Shown here in pieces: positions 34,730 to 43,262 of a stretch of 44,153 bases of DNA. The DNA is from an uncultured Prevotellaceae bacterium (GTDB lineage Bacteria; Bacteroidota; Bacteroidia; Bacteroidales; Muribaculaceae), in the NCBI GenBank assembly GCA_900318065.1, contig ONIY01000025.1, forward strand, positions 1 to 44,153, read 5' to 3'. A program made the position numbers and the translations under genes. The stretch's first letter is position 1. Every line of letters begins with the position of its first letter. The notes beneath the pieces are model-generated. The model ran no database searches and was not told the origin of the DNA. It was given only the letters and a program-made list of their open reading frames with translations.

Positions 34730-36538
34730 TTAACGGGCTTGGCGCACTATTTCGTCGTAGTCGTACTTGTCGAAGACGATGCGCTGCTGGGGCTGGTAGC
34801 TGGGGCTGGTGATGTCGCGCTCGGGGCGATAGTAGGGGGTGCTCACTCCCGCCAGGCGCAGAATCATCGTGCCCACGTCCTGCACCATGCCAGGCCGAGT
34901 GGCAGCTGCCTTGAGCTGGCTCACGAGTTGCTGGTGATGGGCGATGTAGTAGTCGCTGCACCACACCACCATGGGCACGTCGTTCTGGCATCGCAGCAGC
35001 TGGGCGTTGGGCTCAGCCACCTCTCCGCGGCCGCAGTGGTCGCGATAGTCGTAGGCCTCGTCGCCGTGGTCGGAGAAGTAGACCACCACTGCATTCTTGT
35101 CGCGCCACTTGTCGAAGATGCGCTTCATCACCGCGTCGTTGTAGAGCGTGGCGTTGTCATACTGCGCGATATAGGTGCGTTTCTCCTTGTTCAGATATGG
35201 TGCCTGGCTCTTCACGGAGTCGGCAGTAAAGCGGTCAAATCCTTTTTTCTTGGGATACCTGCCCACGGGGTGCACATGCTGCCCCATGAGGTGGAAGATA
35301 TAGAAATTATACTTTGCCGGCGGGAGCTGCGACTTTTTCTCGAAGTCGGCAATGAGATTGCCGTCGAAGGTGAGGCCAATGCTTGACGTCTCATCATAGC
35401 TCATGGGAGCGATGGTGCTGTTATAGATAAAGGCGTTGACGGTGATGGTAAACATCTCGGTCTTAGCATAGTTGCGCTGATTGTCCCAGAAGTAGACGTT
35501 GAATCCCGCATGCTTGAGCACCGTGGGCAGCATGGGCTTGTCATACCACATCTCGCCCGAGCCCTTGTCGTTGAGCGAGAACACGTTCTTCTGAACCTGC
35601 GAGGTGGCGTTGTAGGGCGTCACAACGTCGGTAAACACCACCAGGTTGCCCTTGTCGCGCTCGGCCTGCATAGCCGGAGTGGTGTTCAGGTAGTAGCCAT
35701 AGAGTGCCGCGTGGCTCTTGATATAGCTCTCGCCCATGACCATCACCACGTGGAGCGAGTCGGGCTCGGCAACCGCCACTTCGCTGGCGAGCACCGCCCG
35801 TGCCACCTGCTCGGCCTGGGCAATGTCGGCCTTGCTCACCCCCACGTAGCACATCGAGTAGAACGACGTGCTCAAGTGGTCGAGCGCATCGATGCCAAAG
35901 CCTTGCACCCACCGTGTGAGTTCCTTGGAATGCACGCAGCGCGCAAGGCTCACGTAGTTGTGGGCAAAGTACACTCCGCACACTATGAGCGGCAGCAGTA
36001 GCACTGCCAGCACGGCCTTCACCGCGCGTTTCGACGTCAACCGCTGCAGCCAGCGCTTCTTCCACTCAACCACGATTACTGCCGCTATTATCGCCACGTC
36101 AATGGCATAGGCCCACAGACTCTTGGCGCCAAGGAAATAGGTGCTCACAAACTCGCTCGCCTCCTTGGGATTAGTCTCGGCGAGCAGCACTAGGATGCGA
36201 GGGCCCAGGGGCATCTCAAAGTTCAACATCAGGAACACATACACCACTTGCAGCACCAGCAACACGCTGTAGCACACCGTCTTAAACACCACCCTTGCCC
36301 AGCGGGCACGCAGGCAGTGAAGCACTGCGGTGAGGGCATAGGCCACAGCGGTGCTCAGCGCCAGGCAGCGCAGCGCCTGACTCCAACTGTTGTCGGGATA
36401 CATGAAGCAGCCCACCAGGTAGCCCAGCGTGACGCTGCTGTTGATGAGCCACACCACCACAAAGAAGTTAAACTCCTGTGCCACAGGGCGCATGAGCCAA
36501 CTCACCAATCTCCGCAATTTGCCCCATATTTTCTTCAT
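34730..36538 (-). CDS. Phosphoethanolamine transferase-like membrane enzyme (EptA/sulfatase fold)
   Basis: Five or so N-terminal transmembrane helices (about 25-200) precede a periplasmic alkaline-phosphatase-fold domain (about 265-580). Metal-site signatures are VVMVMGESYIKSHAALYGY and VVYFSDHGDE. A Thr in TPYNATSQVQ is the likely nucleophile by position. The FHLMGQHVHPVGRYP block with conserved His residues is typical. The family moves phosphoethanolamine from phosphatidylethanolamine to lipid A or other envelope glycans, and can confer polymyxin resistance. The acceptor here is unknown. Start MKKIWGKLRR is preferred over an ATG six codons earlier. It lies beside psd-pssA, which make its likely donor. 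Confidence 0.88.
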   Translation of the reverse strand: MKKIWGKLRRLVSWLMRPVAQEFNFFVVVWLINSSVTLGYLVGCFMYPDNSWSQALRCLALSTAVAYALTAVLHCLRARWARVVFKTVCYSVLLVLQVVYVFLMLNFEMPLGPRILVLLAETNPKEASEFVSTYFLGAKSLWAYAIDVAIIAAVIVVEWKKRWLQRLTSKRAVKAVLAVLLLPLIVCGVYFAHNYVSLARCVHSKELTRWVQGFGIDALDHLSTSFYSMCYVGVSKADIAQAEQVARAVLASEVAVAEPDSLHVVMVMGESYIKSHAALYGYYLNTTPAMQAERDKGNLVVFTDVVTPYNATSQVQKNVFSLNDKGSGEMWYDKPMLPTVLKHAGFNVYFWDNQRNYAKTEMFTITVNAFIYNSTIAPMSYDETSSIGLTFDGNLIADFEKKSQLPPAKYNFYIFHLMGQHVHPVGRYPKKKGFDRFTADSVKSQAPYLNKEKRTYIAQYDNATLYNDAVMKRIFDKWRDKNAVVVYFSDHGDEAYDYRDHCGRGEVAEPNAQLLRCQNDVPMVVWCSDYYIAHHQQLVSQLKAAATRPGMVQDVGTMILRLAGVSTPYYRPERDITSPSYQPQQRIVFDKYDYDEIVRQAR

Positions 36539-36591
36539 AGTTTCGCCTCTCATCATCGATGTTGCTCTCTTCTTGAATGCAAAAAAACATG

Positions 36592-36599
36592 CAAAATTA
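36592..36599 (-). promoter_or_regulatory. -7 promoter element of the phosphoethanolamine-transferase-like gene
   Basis: TAATTTTG on the minus strand, about 55 nt before the start. No good -33 element. Confidence 0.5.
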
Positions 36600-36663
36600 G
36601 CAAATTATTGCATATCGGCGACTCTAACCCCACACAAAAAGTGAAAAATCCATTTTTTCTCAT

Positions 36664-36671
36664 TACCTTTG
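36664..36671 (+). promoter_or_regulatory. -7 promoter element of trmD
   Basis: TACCTTTG, about 80 nt before the trmD ATG, divergent from the promoter at 36592. Between it and the ATG is a short ACTAATAACTA-type repeat (36723-36749). Confidence 0.5.
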
Positions 36672-36752
36672 CGGTTGCATTCAGTACTGACCACAAAGTA
36701 GAGAGGCGCTGAGTGGAGAGGTACTAATAACTAAAAACTAATAACTAACCAC

Positions 36753-37424
36753 ATGCGTATAGACATACTCACAGTAATGCCCGAGGCGCTTGAGTCGCCA
36801 CTGCACTGCAGCATTGTGCAGCGAGCACAAGACAAGGGACTGGTGGAGATACACATCCACAACCTGCGCGACTGGTCGCTACGCAAGCACCGCAAGGTCG
36901 ACGACTACCCCTTTGGCGGAGAGGCAGGCATGGTGATGCAAATCGAGCCGGTGTTCCGATGCATCGAGCACCTCAAGAGCGAGCGCCATTACGATGAGAT
37001 CATCTTCACCTCGCCCGATGGCGAACTCCTGGACCAGCCCATCGCCAACCAACTCTCGCTGGCCCAGAACCTCATCATCCTGTGTGGCCACTACAAGGGC
37101 ATTGACTACCGCATCAGGGAGCACCTCGTCACACGCGAGATATCCATCGGCAACTATGTGCTCACGGGGGGCGAACTGCCGGCAGCAGTCATCGCCGATG
37201 CCGTGATAAGGCTCATACCAGGTGCCATTGGCGACGAGCAGAGCGCTCTCAACGACTCCTTCCAGGACAATCTGCTCGAGGCACCCGTCTACACCCGACC
37301 CGCCGAGTTCAACGGATGGAAGGTGCCCGACATCCTGCTCAGCGGCAATTTCGCCAAAATCGATGAGTGGAAGATGCAGCAAGCGCTCGAGCGCACCAAG
37401 CGTCTGCGACCCGACCTCCTATAG
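36753..37424 (+). CDS. trmD: tRNA (guanine-37-N1)-methyltransferase
   Basis: The 223-residue SPOUT-class enzyme methylates G37 of tRNAs with a G36pG37, preventing +1 frameshifts. The N-terminus [17 protein letters not shown], the loop [16 protein letters not shown], and the trefoil-knot SAM site ([27 protein letters not shown]) are all present. [19 protein letters not shown] is the substrate-side block. It is not in the usual ribosomal rpsP-rplS context. The divisome gene downstream has its own promoter. Confidence 0.96.
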   Translation: MRIDILTVMPEALESPLHCSIVQRAQDKGLVEIHIHNLRDWSLRKHRKVDDYPFGGEAGMVMQIEPVFRCIEHLKSERHYDEIIFTSPDGELLDQPIANQLSLAQNLIILCGHYKGIDYRIREHLVTREISIGNYVLTGGELPAAVIADAVIRLIPGAIGDEQSALNDSFQDNLLEAPVYTRPAEFNGWKVPDILLSGNFAKIDEWKMQQALERTKRLRPDLL

Positions 37425-37494
37425 TCTCTCGCCACGACGAAAAAATTCCACAAAAAAACCAACAACTAACAACTAATAACTAAAAACTTTTCAC

Positions 37495-37502
37495 TATCTT
37501 TG
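37495..37502 (+). promoter_or_regulatory. -7 promoter element of the FtsB/DivIC-like gene
   Basis: TATCTTTG, 37 nt before the ATG at 37540. It follows directly on an AACTAATAACTA-type repeat (37461-37488). Confidence 0.5.
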
Positions 37503-37539
37503 CATCCCCCTATAAAACGAGTATTATATTTTTACGACT

Positions 37540-37848
37540 ATGAAATTGAAAAAAATCACGCGGCCCAAGTGGATTCCGTTATGGCTCAGCATTCCATTTG
37601 TCCTCTTTATCGCCTTTATCGTCTTTCTGCTGTTCTTTGGCGAGAACAACTTCAGGGAAATCTCCAAGCAGCAAAAGGAGATTGACCACTACAAGGCAAT
37701 GATTCAAGAGCAGGAGGACTCGGCAAAGTACTACGAACGCAAAACGCAGGAACTCAACACCGACAAGGAGACTCTCGAGAAAATAGCACGGGAGCAGTAC
37801 AACATGAAACGCACCAACGAGGATGTCTATAAAACCGATATCCCCTAA
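37540..37848 (+). CDS. Septum formation initiator family protein (FtsB/DivIC-like)
   Basis: The 102-residue bitopic protein has a basic N-terminus, one transmembrane helix (about 12-35) and a periplasmic coiled coil (ISKQQKEIDHYKAMIQEQED). The conserved tail ETLEKIAREQYNMKR is the FtsB/DivIC motif. Such proteins form the FtsQLB complex that activates septal wall synthesis. Sequence alone does not separate FtsB from DivIC. It is followed after 23 nt by a small membrane protein gene, probably in the same mRNA. Confidence 0.88.
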   Translation: MKLKKITRPKWIPLWLSIPFVLFIAFIVFLLFFGENNFREISKQQKEIDHYKAMIQEQEDSAKYYERKTQELNTDKETLEKIAREQYNMKRTNEDVYKTDIP

Positions 37849-37871
37849 CCCACTCTAATCTACATTAAGTT

Positions 37872-38234
37872 ATGAAAAAGATGAACGAAAAAAACTCTGG
37901 TCTGTTGCTGTGCATCGCCATGCTGGTGATGCTGGGAGCAGCACTGGTGCCAATATTTGGAGTCAAACTGCCGTGGCTAAGGTACGTCTTCGCTGGCGGC
38001 GCTGTGCTAACACTCATCGCGCAAGTGCTCACACCAGCGCCAGCCAACACGCTAAGAGTGCGCCGACTCGCACGCATCAACGTGTGGGCAGCAGTGCTCT
38101 ACTGCGTAGCGGCAGCATGCCTCTTTATCAACGATGCCGCCATGCAGCGCAGCTGGATAGCCTTTCTCCTCGCCGGAGCAGTAATCCAAATCTACGCCAC
38201 ACTCATGCTTGCAAAACTCACTAAGAAGGCATAA
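37872..38234 (+). CDS. Small four-helix membrane protein, unknown function
   Basis: I do not recognise a family. The 120 residues contain four hydrophobic segments (about 10-30, 37-52, 68-86, 95-115) with short basic connectors (RVRRLARIN), so it is an integral inner-membrane protein. It is 23 nt downstream of the FtsB/DivIC-like gene, suggesting an envelope or division link, which is inference. The last 14 codons and the stop are duplicated in tandem just past the gene end. Confidence 0.65.
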   Translation: MKKMNEKNSGLLLCIAMLVMLGAALVPIFGVKLPWLRYVFAGGAVLTLIAQVLTPAPANTLRVRRLARINVWAAVLYCVAAACLFINDAAMQRSWIAFLLAGAVIQIYATLMLAKLTKKA

Positions 38235-38280
38235 TTCTACGCCACACTCATGCTTGCAAAACTCACTAAGAAGGCATAAT
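38191..38280 (+). repeat. Perfect 45-bp tandem duplication across a stop codon
   Basis: 38191-38235 and 38236-38280 are identical. The first copy contains the C-terminal codons and TAA of the small membrane protein; the second repeats them in frame after the stop. Perfect identity implies a very recent event. Confidence 0.95.
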
Positions 38281-38300
38281 TCATAAGGATATAAAATTGA

Positions 38301-38510
38301 GTGACTGCGCCTTTTTTTAATGCACAATGCACAATTCATAATGCACAATTAAGCCATCGATTGCTCGACTGCCCGAAAAATCGATGGCGCGACTGCTCGA
38401 GTTCCCATCCCTCGCCCCACACGCTGCAGGCGCACATTCCACGTTCCACATTCCACATTCCACATTCCACCTTCCACGCGCCGCAGGCGCACCTATACAC
38501 CTCTACATTA
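38301..38510 (+). repeat. Multi-module repeat spacer upstream of the outer-membrane protein gene
   Basis: Modules in order: an AATGCACAATTCATAATGCA-type block (38317-38350, identical over 34 nt to the sense strand of 19304-19337); CGACTGCTCGA-type units (38355-38402); GCAGGCGCAC segments (38425 and 38487); and ATTCCACATTCC-type units between them (38433-38478). An exact TTAGTGAAAAT direct repeat (38508-38528) leads into the promoter. Confidence 0.75.
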
Positions 38511-38539
38511 GTGAAAATTAGTGAAAATTCCTTGTTTGT

Positions 38540-38571
38540 TTTGCGCAAGTGGTGTGTATTTAGTAATTTTG
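38540..38571 (+). promoter_or_regulatory. Promoter of the outer-membrane protein gene
   Basis: TTTG (38540-38543) and TAATTTTG (38564-38571) are spaced by 20 nt, matching both parts of the Bacteroidota consensus. The ATG follows 24 nt later. Confidence 0.7.
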
Positions 38572-38595
38572 CAATTTGGAAAAAAATTCAATTAG

Positions 38596-39837
38596 ATGAA
38601 ACGCATAAAACACATAATATTAGCAGGTTTATTCGTTGCCGCCGGCACCGCAGTGGCACTGGCGCAATCGTCTACAAGCCCCTATTCACGACTGGGCTTC
38701 GGCATCCTTAACGACAACACCACTGGCACTCAGCGCTCAATGGGCGGTGTGGGATATGCCATGCAAAGCGGACGACAAATCAACGTCATGAACCCTGCCA
38801 GCTACTCGCAGGTGGACTCTCTCACATTCCTGTGGGACATAGGCATTGACCTGACTAACAACTGGTTGAAGGAAGGCGACAAGAGCGGATACAGCCTGGG
38901 CGGAGGACTCGACTACATCACCGCCGAGTTCAGACTTGCCAAGCACTTGGGTGCTGCTCTGGGACTGGTGCCCTTCTCGAGCGTGGGATACAGCTTTGGT
39001 GGAAACATCACCAGTGGCAAAGACTCCAAGGCCGGCTCAGGCGGACTGAACGAGCTCTTTGTGGGTTTGGGATATGAGCCCTTCAAGGGTCTGTCGATTG
39101 GCGCCAACTTCTCTTACCTCTTTGGCACTACGACCCACACCACCTCGTTGGCCTACCTCACCACCTCACAGTTCACCCGCAGCCTCGAAGTGAGAGACTG
39201 GAACGTGCGAGCTGGTCTGCAGTATGGTTTCAACATCTCACGCAAGAGCCGCGTGGTGCTGGGCGTTACCTATCAGCCCAAGAAAACCATGCACGGCACA
39301 GCAATGGGCACGATGTCGGACGTGTCGCAAGACACCAAAGTCGACACCGTGGCAAACATCTCGCTCAAGGGCAACTACGAGCTGCCCACCACCATTGGCG
39401 CCGGCATCAGTTACACCTACGACAACCGCCTCAACTTTGAGGTTGACTATACCTACCAGCAATGGTCGAAGGCTAAATACACTCCCATCAACTACTTTGA
39501 GGATCCAGATACCAAGTGGAACGACCGCTGGAAAGTGGCTGCTGGTGTGTCATATATGCCCAATCCTCGTGGCAGCTACCTCAAGCGCATGACCTACCGC
39601 CTGGGTGCCTTCTACAACAACGACTACACCAACGTGAGCGGCAACGATGTGCGCGACTACGGCGTCACTCTGGGTTTCTCTTTCCCTGCCCTCAACAGCA
39701 AGACACTGGTCAACCTGGGAGTGGAATGGAAACACCGCTACACTGCGCCCACCAATCTGCTCAAGGAAGACTACCTGAACATTACACTGAGCGTCAACTT
39801 CAACGAGATGTGGTTCTGGAAGAACAAGATTAGGTAA
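38596..39837 (+). CDS. Outer-membrane beta-barrel protein
   Basis: The 413-residue protein has a signal peptide (ILAGLFVAAGTAVALA) and then a conserved start, SSTSPYSRLGFGILND, seen in Bacteroidales barrel proteins. The rest alternates polar and aromatic residues in strands such as LNFEVDYTYQQWS, MTYRLGAFYNNDYTN and LNITLSVNFNEMWF, ending in a basic terminal KNKIR. The fold resembles the FadL/OmpP1-like class, but no substrate can be assigned. It lies upstream of lptC, so both may serve the outer membrane; cotranscription is plausible because no promoter was found before lptC. Confidence 0.75.
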   Translation: MKRIKHIILAGLFVAAGTAVALAQSSTSPYSRLGFGILNDNTTGTQRSMGGVGYAMQSGRQINVMNPASYSQVDSLTFLWDIGIDLTNNWLKEGDKSGYSLGGGLDYITAEFRLAKHLGAALGLVPFSSVGYSFGGNITSGKDSKAGSGGLNELFVGLGYEPFKGLSIGANFSYLFGTTTHTTSLAYLTTSQFTRSLEVRDWNVRAGLQYGFNISRKSRVVLGVTYQPKKTMHGTAMGTMSDVSQDTKVDTVANISLKGNYELPTTIGAGISYTYDNRLNFEVDYTYQQWSKAKYTPINYFEDPDTKWNDRWKVAAGVSYMPNPRGSYLKRMTYRLGAFYNNDYTNVSGNDVRDYGVTLGFSFPALNSKTLVNLGVEWKHRYTAPTNLLKEDYLNITLSVNFNEMWFWKNKIR

Positions 39838-39942
39838 GTGTTAAGGGTTAAGTGTTAAGGGTTAAGTTGCGCCTGCGGCGCTGTGGAACGTGAAACGTGG
39901 AACGTGAAACGCGTCAATGTAGGGACACAGCCTGCTGTGTCC
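39835..39942 (+). repeat. Repeat spacer after the outer-membrane protein gene
   Basis: From the stop codon on: four TTAAGGG/TTAAGTG units (39835-39866), palindrome GCGCCTGCGGCGC (39869-39881), GGAACGTGAAAC-type units (39884-39910), then a short copy of the dispersed palindrome, GGACACAGCCTGCTGTGTCC (39923-39942). Confidence 0.8.
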
Positions 39943-40009
39943 ACCTGGCGGCGCGGGAAACATGTCAACCTGGTGTTACCGCATTTTGTTTTGAGCACTG
40001 AATTTAATA

Positions 40010-40684
40010 ATGAAAGAAAGCCGATATTATTTCATAATAGCTATTCTCATAGTCATCTTGATAGCCAGTGGCTGTAAAGACGACGTCGCCACCACCTCCA
40101 AGACACATTTCGACCCCGAGAAGATGCCAACCATGGTGTCGCGTAACGTGCAGACGCTGCTCAGCGACTCGGGCGACACTAGATACCGCATCACCACCAA
40201 GACGTGGCTGGCGTTTGAGAACATGAACCACCCTCACTGGATTTTCCCCGACGGGCTCATCGCCGAAGAACTCGACTACACAACTCCCGACTTTAAAGTG
40301 AAGATGTCGATGAAATGCGACTCGGCACACTACGACCGAAACCAGCGTATGCTAACCCTCACCGGCAACGTCACTATTCACGACAACACCGGTGGCGAGA
40401 TAACATGCGACTCGGCCTACTATGACGAGGAGAAAGCGCTGTGGAGCCTCAACAGCATGGTAACTATCACTAACACCAACGGCGGGAAAATCGAGACCAA
40501 CCAAATGTACTGGGACCGAAAGGCCAACAAATACTACAGCGACTCGTTCATCAGGCTGCAGTCACAAGACAAGATTCTTGAGGGACACGGCTATGAGTCG
40601 AACGACCGCATCACCAACTACAAGGTGCGCAAGGTGCAGGCAATAGTCCCCGTGGGCAGCACCAGCCTGCCATCAATGCAATAA
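40010..40684 (+). CDS. lptC: LPS export protein LptC
   Basis: The 224-residue protein is the periplasmic bridge component that passes lipopolysaccharide from LptBFG to LptA. It has a lipoprotein-like signal (IVILIASGC, Cys22) instead of the plain anchor of E. coli LptC, as in other Bacteroidota. The beta-jellyroll shows CDSAHYDRNQRMLTLTGNV and CDSAYYDEEKALWSL repeats, and a terminal GHGYESNDRITNYKV. The upstream outer-membrane protein gene and the following CNNM gene are in the same direction. Confidence 0.85.
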   Translation: MKESRYYFIIAILIVILIASGCKDDVATTSKTHFDPEKMPTMVSRNVQTLLSDSGDTRYRITTKTWLAFENMNHPHWIFPDGLIAEELDYTTPDFKVKMSMKCDSAHYDRNQRMLTLTGNVTIHDNTGGEITCDSAYYDEEKALWSLNSMVTITNTNGGKIETNQMYWDRKANKYYSDSFIRLQSQDKILEGHGYESNDRITNYKVRKVQAIVPVGSTSLPSMQ

Positions 40685-40833
40685 AAGTACAAAGGACAAG
40701 GGGCTAAGTACAAAGGACGAAGTACAAAAGCCCGCCCCCGGAAAACCCGGAAAACCCGGAATATCCGGAACATCCAGCAACTGATAACTGAATAACTGAT
40801 AACTGACAACTGAATACTGACAACTGACAACCA
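40684..40833 (+). repeat. Three-module repeat spacer between lptC and the CNNM gene
   Basis: ACAAAGGAC-type units (40687-40729), then CCGGAATATC/CCGGAACATC units (40735-40777), then ACTGATAACTGACA-type units (40778-40832) running up to the ATG. These are the first, third and fourth modules of the sufD-sufS spacer, in the same order. Confidence 0.85.
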
Positions 40834-42135
40834 ATGGACCAGTTTATACCATATCTCGTTCTCACTATCGTGGCACTCGTGTTCTCGGCATTTTTCTCGG
40901 GAATGGAAATCGCTTTCATCTCACAAAACAAGGTGAGGGCCGAAATCGACATCAAGAAGGGAGGACTCGTGAGCCAGATACTCAACATCTTCTATGCTCA
41001 CCGCGAGACGTTTATCTCTACCATGCTAGTGGGAAACAACATCGTGAATGTGATATATGGCATTGGCATAGCATGGCTGCTTAAATCGCCTCTCGAGAAC
41101 TGGCTCGGGGGCAATGAGGCACTTGTGCTGCTGGTGCAAACTCTCATCTCCACTGCTATTGTGCTGGTCATGAGCGAGTTCTTGCCCAAGACCATCTTCC
41201 GCATCGATCCTAACCGCTCGCTGCGCATCTTTGCCGTGCCATTGCTCATGCTCTACCTGCTGCTCTACCCCATCTCGCAGTTCACCTCATGGCTGTCGGC
41301 ACTGCTCATGCGAGTGTTTGGCATCAAGAACGAGAAGAAAGAAATAAGGCTTATCTCGGTGGGCGAGCTCGACGACTATCTGCAGGAAAACATCGACAAG
41401 AGCGAAGACGAGAACCGAGAGGTGGAGCGCGAAGTCAAGCTCTTTGAGAACGCGCTCGACTTTAGCGACACGCGACTCCGAGACTGCATGATTCCACGCA
41501 ACGAGATAGTGGGAGTAGACATCGCCGAGACCACACGCGAGGAACTCAGCGCGCTGTTCACACGCTCGGGACTGTCGAAACTCGTGGTCTACCACGACGA
41601 CATCGACAACGTGCTGGGATTCATTCAGGTGAGCGAGATGTTCAGGCCGGCAAGCGTCAACTGGAAAGACCAGATAAAACCCGTGATCATGGCACCCGAG
41701 ACGATGCTCGCCAAGAAGATGATGCAAAACCTGCTCAAGGAAAAGAAGAGCATGGCGATTGTGGTCGACGAGTTTGGAGGCACTGCAGGAATGGTAACGC
41801 TCGAAGACCTGGTGGAAGAAATCTTTGGCGACATCGAGGACGAGCACGACCGCCGCAAGCTCGTGGCGCGACGCACAGGCGACAACACCTATGAGTTCTC
41901 GGGACGCATGGAGATTGAGCGCATCAACGAAATGTTTGACCTGGATCTACCTGAGAGCGACGACTACCAGACCATCGCCGGCTACATCGTCAACCGACTG
42001 GAGGTGATTCCTAACCAGGGCGAGGAGCACAACATCGACAATTTCACTATCCACATCAACAAGAAAACTGGGGCACGACTAGAGCTTATCACTCTCACAG
42101 TCAATGCCTCAGCCAGCCAGGAGGACAACAGCTAA
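40834..42135 (+). CDS. CNNM/CorC-type (hemolysin family) membrane protein, GldE-like
   Basis: The 433-residue protein has an N-terminal DUF21/CNNM transmembrane domain (about 1-175; SAFFSGMEIAFIS and LVGNNIVNVIYG are typical). A pair of CBS domains (about 200-330; MIPRNEIVGVDI, MAIVVDEFGGTAGMVTLEDLVEEIFGDI) and a C-terminal CorC/HlyC domain (about 345-420) follow. The family is linked to Mg2+ or Co2+ efflux. In Bacteroidota the same family includes GldE, a gliding protein, and no nearby gld gene allows a choice. It is preceded by a repeat spacer and converges with the AraC-family gene 19 nt away. Confidence 0.88.
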   Translation: MDQFIPYLVLTIVALVFSAFFSGMEIAFISQNKVRAEIDIKKGGLVSQILNIFYAHRETFISTMLVGNNIVNVIYGIGIAWLLKSPLENWLGGNEALVLLVQTLISTAIVLVMSEFLPKTIFRIDPNRSLRIFAVPLLMLYLLLYPISQFTSWLSALLMRVFGIKNEKKEIRLISVGELDDYLQENIDKSEDENREVEREVKLFENALDFSDTRLRDCMIPRNEIVGVDIAETTREELSALFTRSGLSKLVVYHDDIDNVLGFIQVSEMFRPASVNWKDQIKPVIMAPETMLAKKMMQNLLKEKKSMAIVVDEFGGTAGMVTLEDLVEEIFGDIEDEHDRRKLVARRTGDNTYEFSGRMEIERINEMFDLDLPESDDYQTIAGYIVNRLEVIPNQGEEHNIDNFTIHINKKTGARLELITLTVNASASQEDNS

Positions 42136-42154
42136 GCAGCTCTTGTCTCAGCAC

Positions 42155-43051
42155 CTATTTGCCATAGCCATTAAGCTTGCGGAAGTTGTTGGGCGAACTG
42201 CCCAAGTGCTTTTTCACATATTTCCCAAAGAACGACAGGTTGTCAAATCCCATCTTCAAGGCTATCTCCTTTATACTCAGCGAGCTAAACAACAGCAGCT
42301 GCTTGATTTGAGCAATCACATTCAGCGTGATGAGCTCGCTTGCCGTTTTGCCCTCAAGCTTGCGGCATATGCTGGTCAGGTACTTGGGTGATACACACAG
42401 TTCGTTGGCATAGTCCACAACACTGCGCTGTGTGCCGTCGTTCTTGGAAAGCAGCATGATGAAACGGTGGAAAATCTTGTCGCTCTGCCTCAAGATAGTA
42501 TTCTCCTCTTCGATGTTCAGGCGACCGTTGACAATGGCAATCATGTCGAGAAGGTAGGCCCTGAAAATGGTGCGCATGGTGGGCTTGTCTACCGACCCAA
42601 GCTCTGTGTGCTCCAGCTTGAAGAGAACCAGCTCATAATACTTGCTCAAGAGCTCCATCTCCTCTACCGTGAAGTGAACAACAGGCACCTGGCGCATGCT
42701 CATGAACGTCTCAAACACTGTCTTGGTCAAGAACGTGATTCCTCCCTCAAGCGACAAGAATATCACCTTGCAACTCATGTTATTATCATAGCTTATATCG
42801 CTCACCACGCTCTGCATGTCTATCAACAGGGCATCGTTCGACTCCAGTTCATACCTTATGGAGTTGACATTGATCGACAACTTGCCACCAGTGCAAAAGA
42901 TCATCGCGACAAAGTTCACCCTAAACACTTTGGAGAGTTTCACCACCAAGTGAATGTCGTCGGCAAACCCAACCTCGCCGTCAAAATACTTGACCTCACT
43001 GGCAAGATTTGGCACATCGCTAAAATTCAGTTGCTTTATTCCGTCGTTCAT
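42155..43051 (-). CDS. AraC-family transcriptional regulator
   Basis: The 298-residue protein has a variable N-terminal cupin-like sensor part (about 1-180; VVSDISYDNNMSCKVIFLSLEG). A C-terminal double helix-turn-helix (about 200-296) follows. Family residues appear in YANELCVSPKYLTSICRKLEGKTASELI and SIKEIALKMGFDNLSFFGKYVKKHLGSSPNNFRK, the usual P-x-x-FR end. The ligand and target genes are unknown; nothing adjacent is an obvious regulon member except the divergent slyD gene. Confidence 0.92.
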   Translation of the reverse strand: MNDGIKQLNFSDVPNLASEVKYFDGEVGFADDIHLVVKLSKVFRVNFVAMIFCTGGKLSINVNSIRYELESNDALLIDMQSVVSDISYDNNMSCKVIFLSLEGGITFLTKTVFETFMSMRQVPVVHFTVEEMELLSKYYELVLFKLEHTELGSVDKPTMRTIFRAYLLDMIAIVNGRLNIEEENTILRQSDKIFHRFIMLLSKNDGTQRSVVDYANELCVSPKYLTSICRKLEGKTASELITLNVIAQIKQLLLFSSLSIKEIALKMGFDNLSFFGKYVKKHLGSSPNNFRKLNGYGK

Positions 43052-43097
43052 AAGATTTGCTATTATTTCCCAATTGCTCGGGGAGGTTTATTCACTG

Positions 43098-43105
43098 CAA
43101 ATATA
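43098..43105 (-). promoter_or_regulatory. -7 promoter element of the AraC-family gene
   Basis: TATATTTG on the minus strand, about 47 nt before the start. The -33 element is weak. Confidence 0.4.
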
Positions 43106-43178
43106 CACACTAATTTGCTGCAAGCATCACATTTTTAGGTTAAATATTCTTTTTTTCGCCATTATAGTGCCCTTTGCT

Positions 43179-43210
43179 ATTGTGAATTGACCGATAAAGC
43201 AGTAATTTTG
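43179..43210 (+). promoter_or_regulatory. Promoter of slyD
   Basis: ATTG (43179-43182) and TAATTTTG (43203-43210) are spaced 20 nt apart. The ATG is 53 nt downstream. It is divergent from the AraC-family promoter about 75 nt away, so that regulator could act on both; this is inference. Confidence 0.6.
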
Positions 43211-43262
43211 TGACCTGAAATAACCACAATCAATAACCAAGCTATTTTTTATTACTCAAAAC

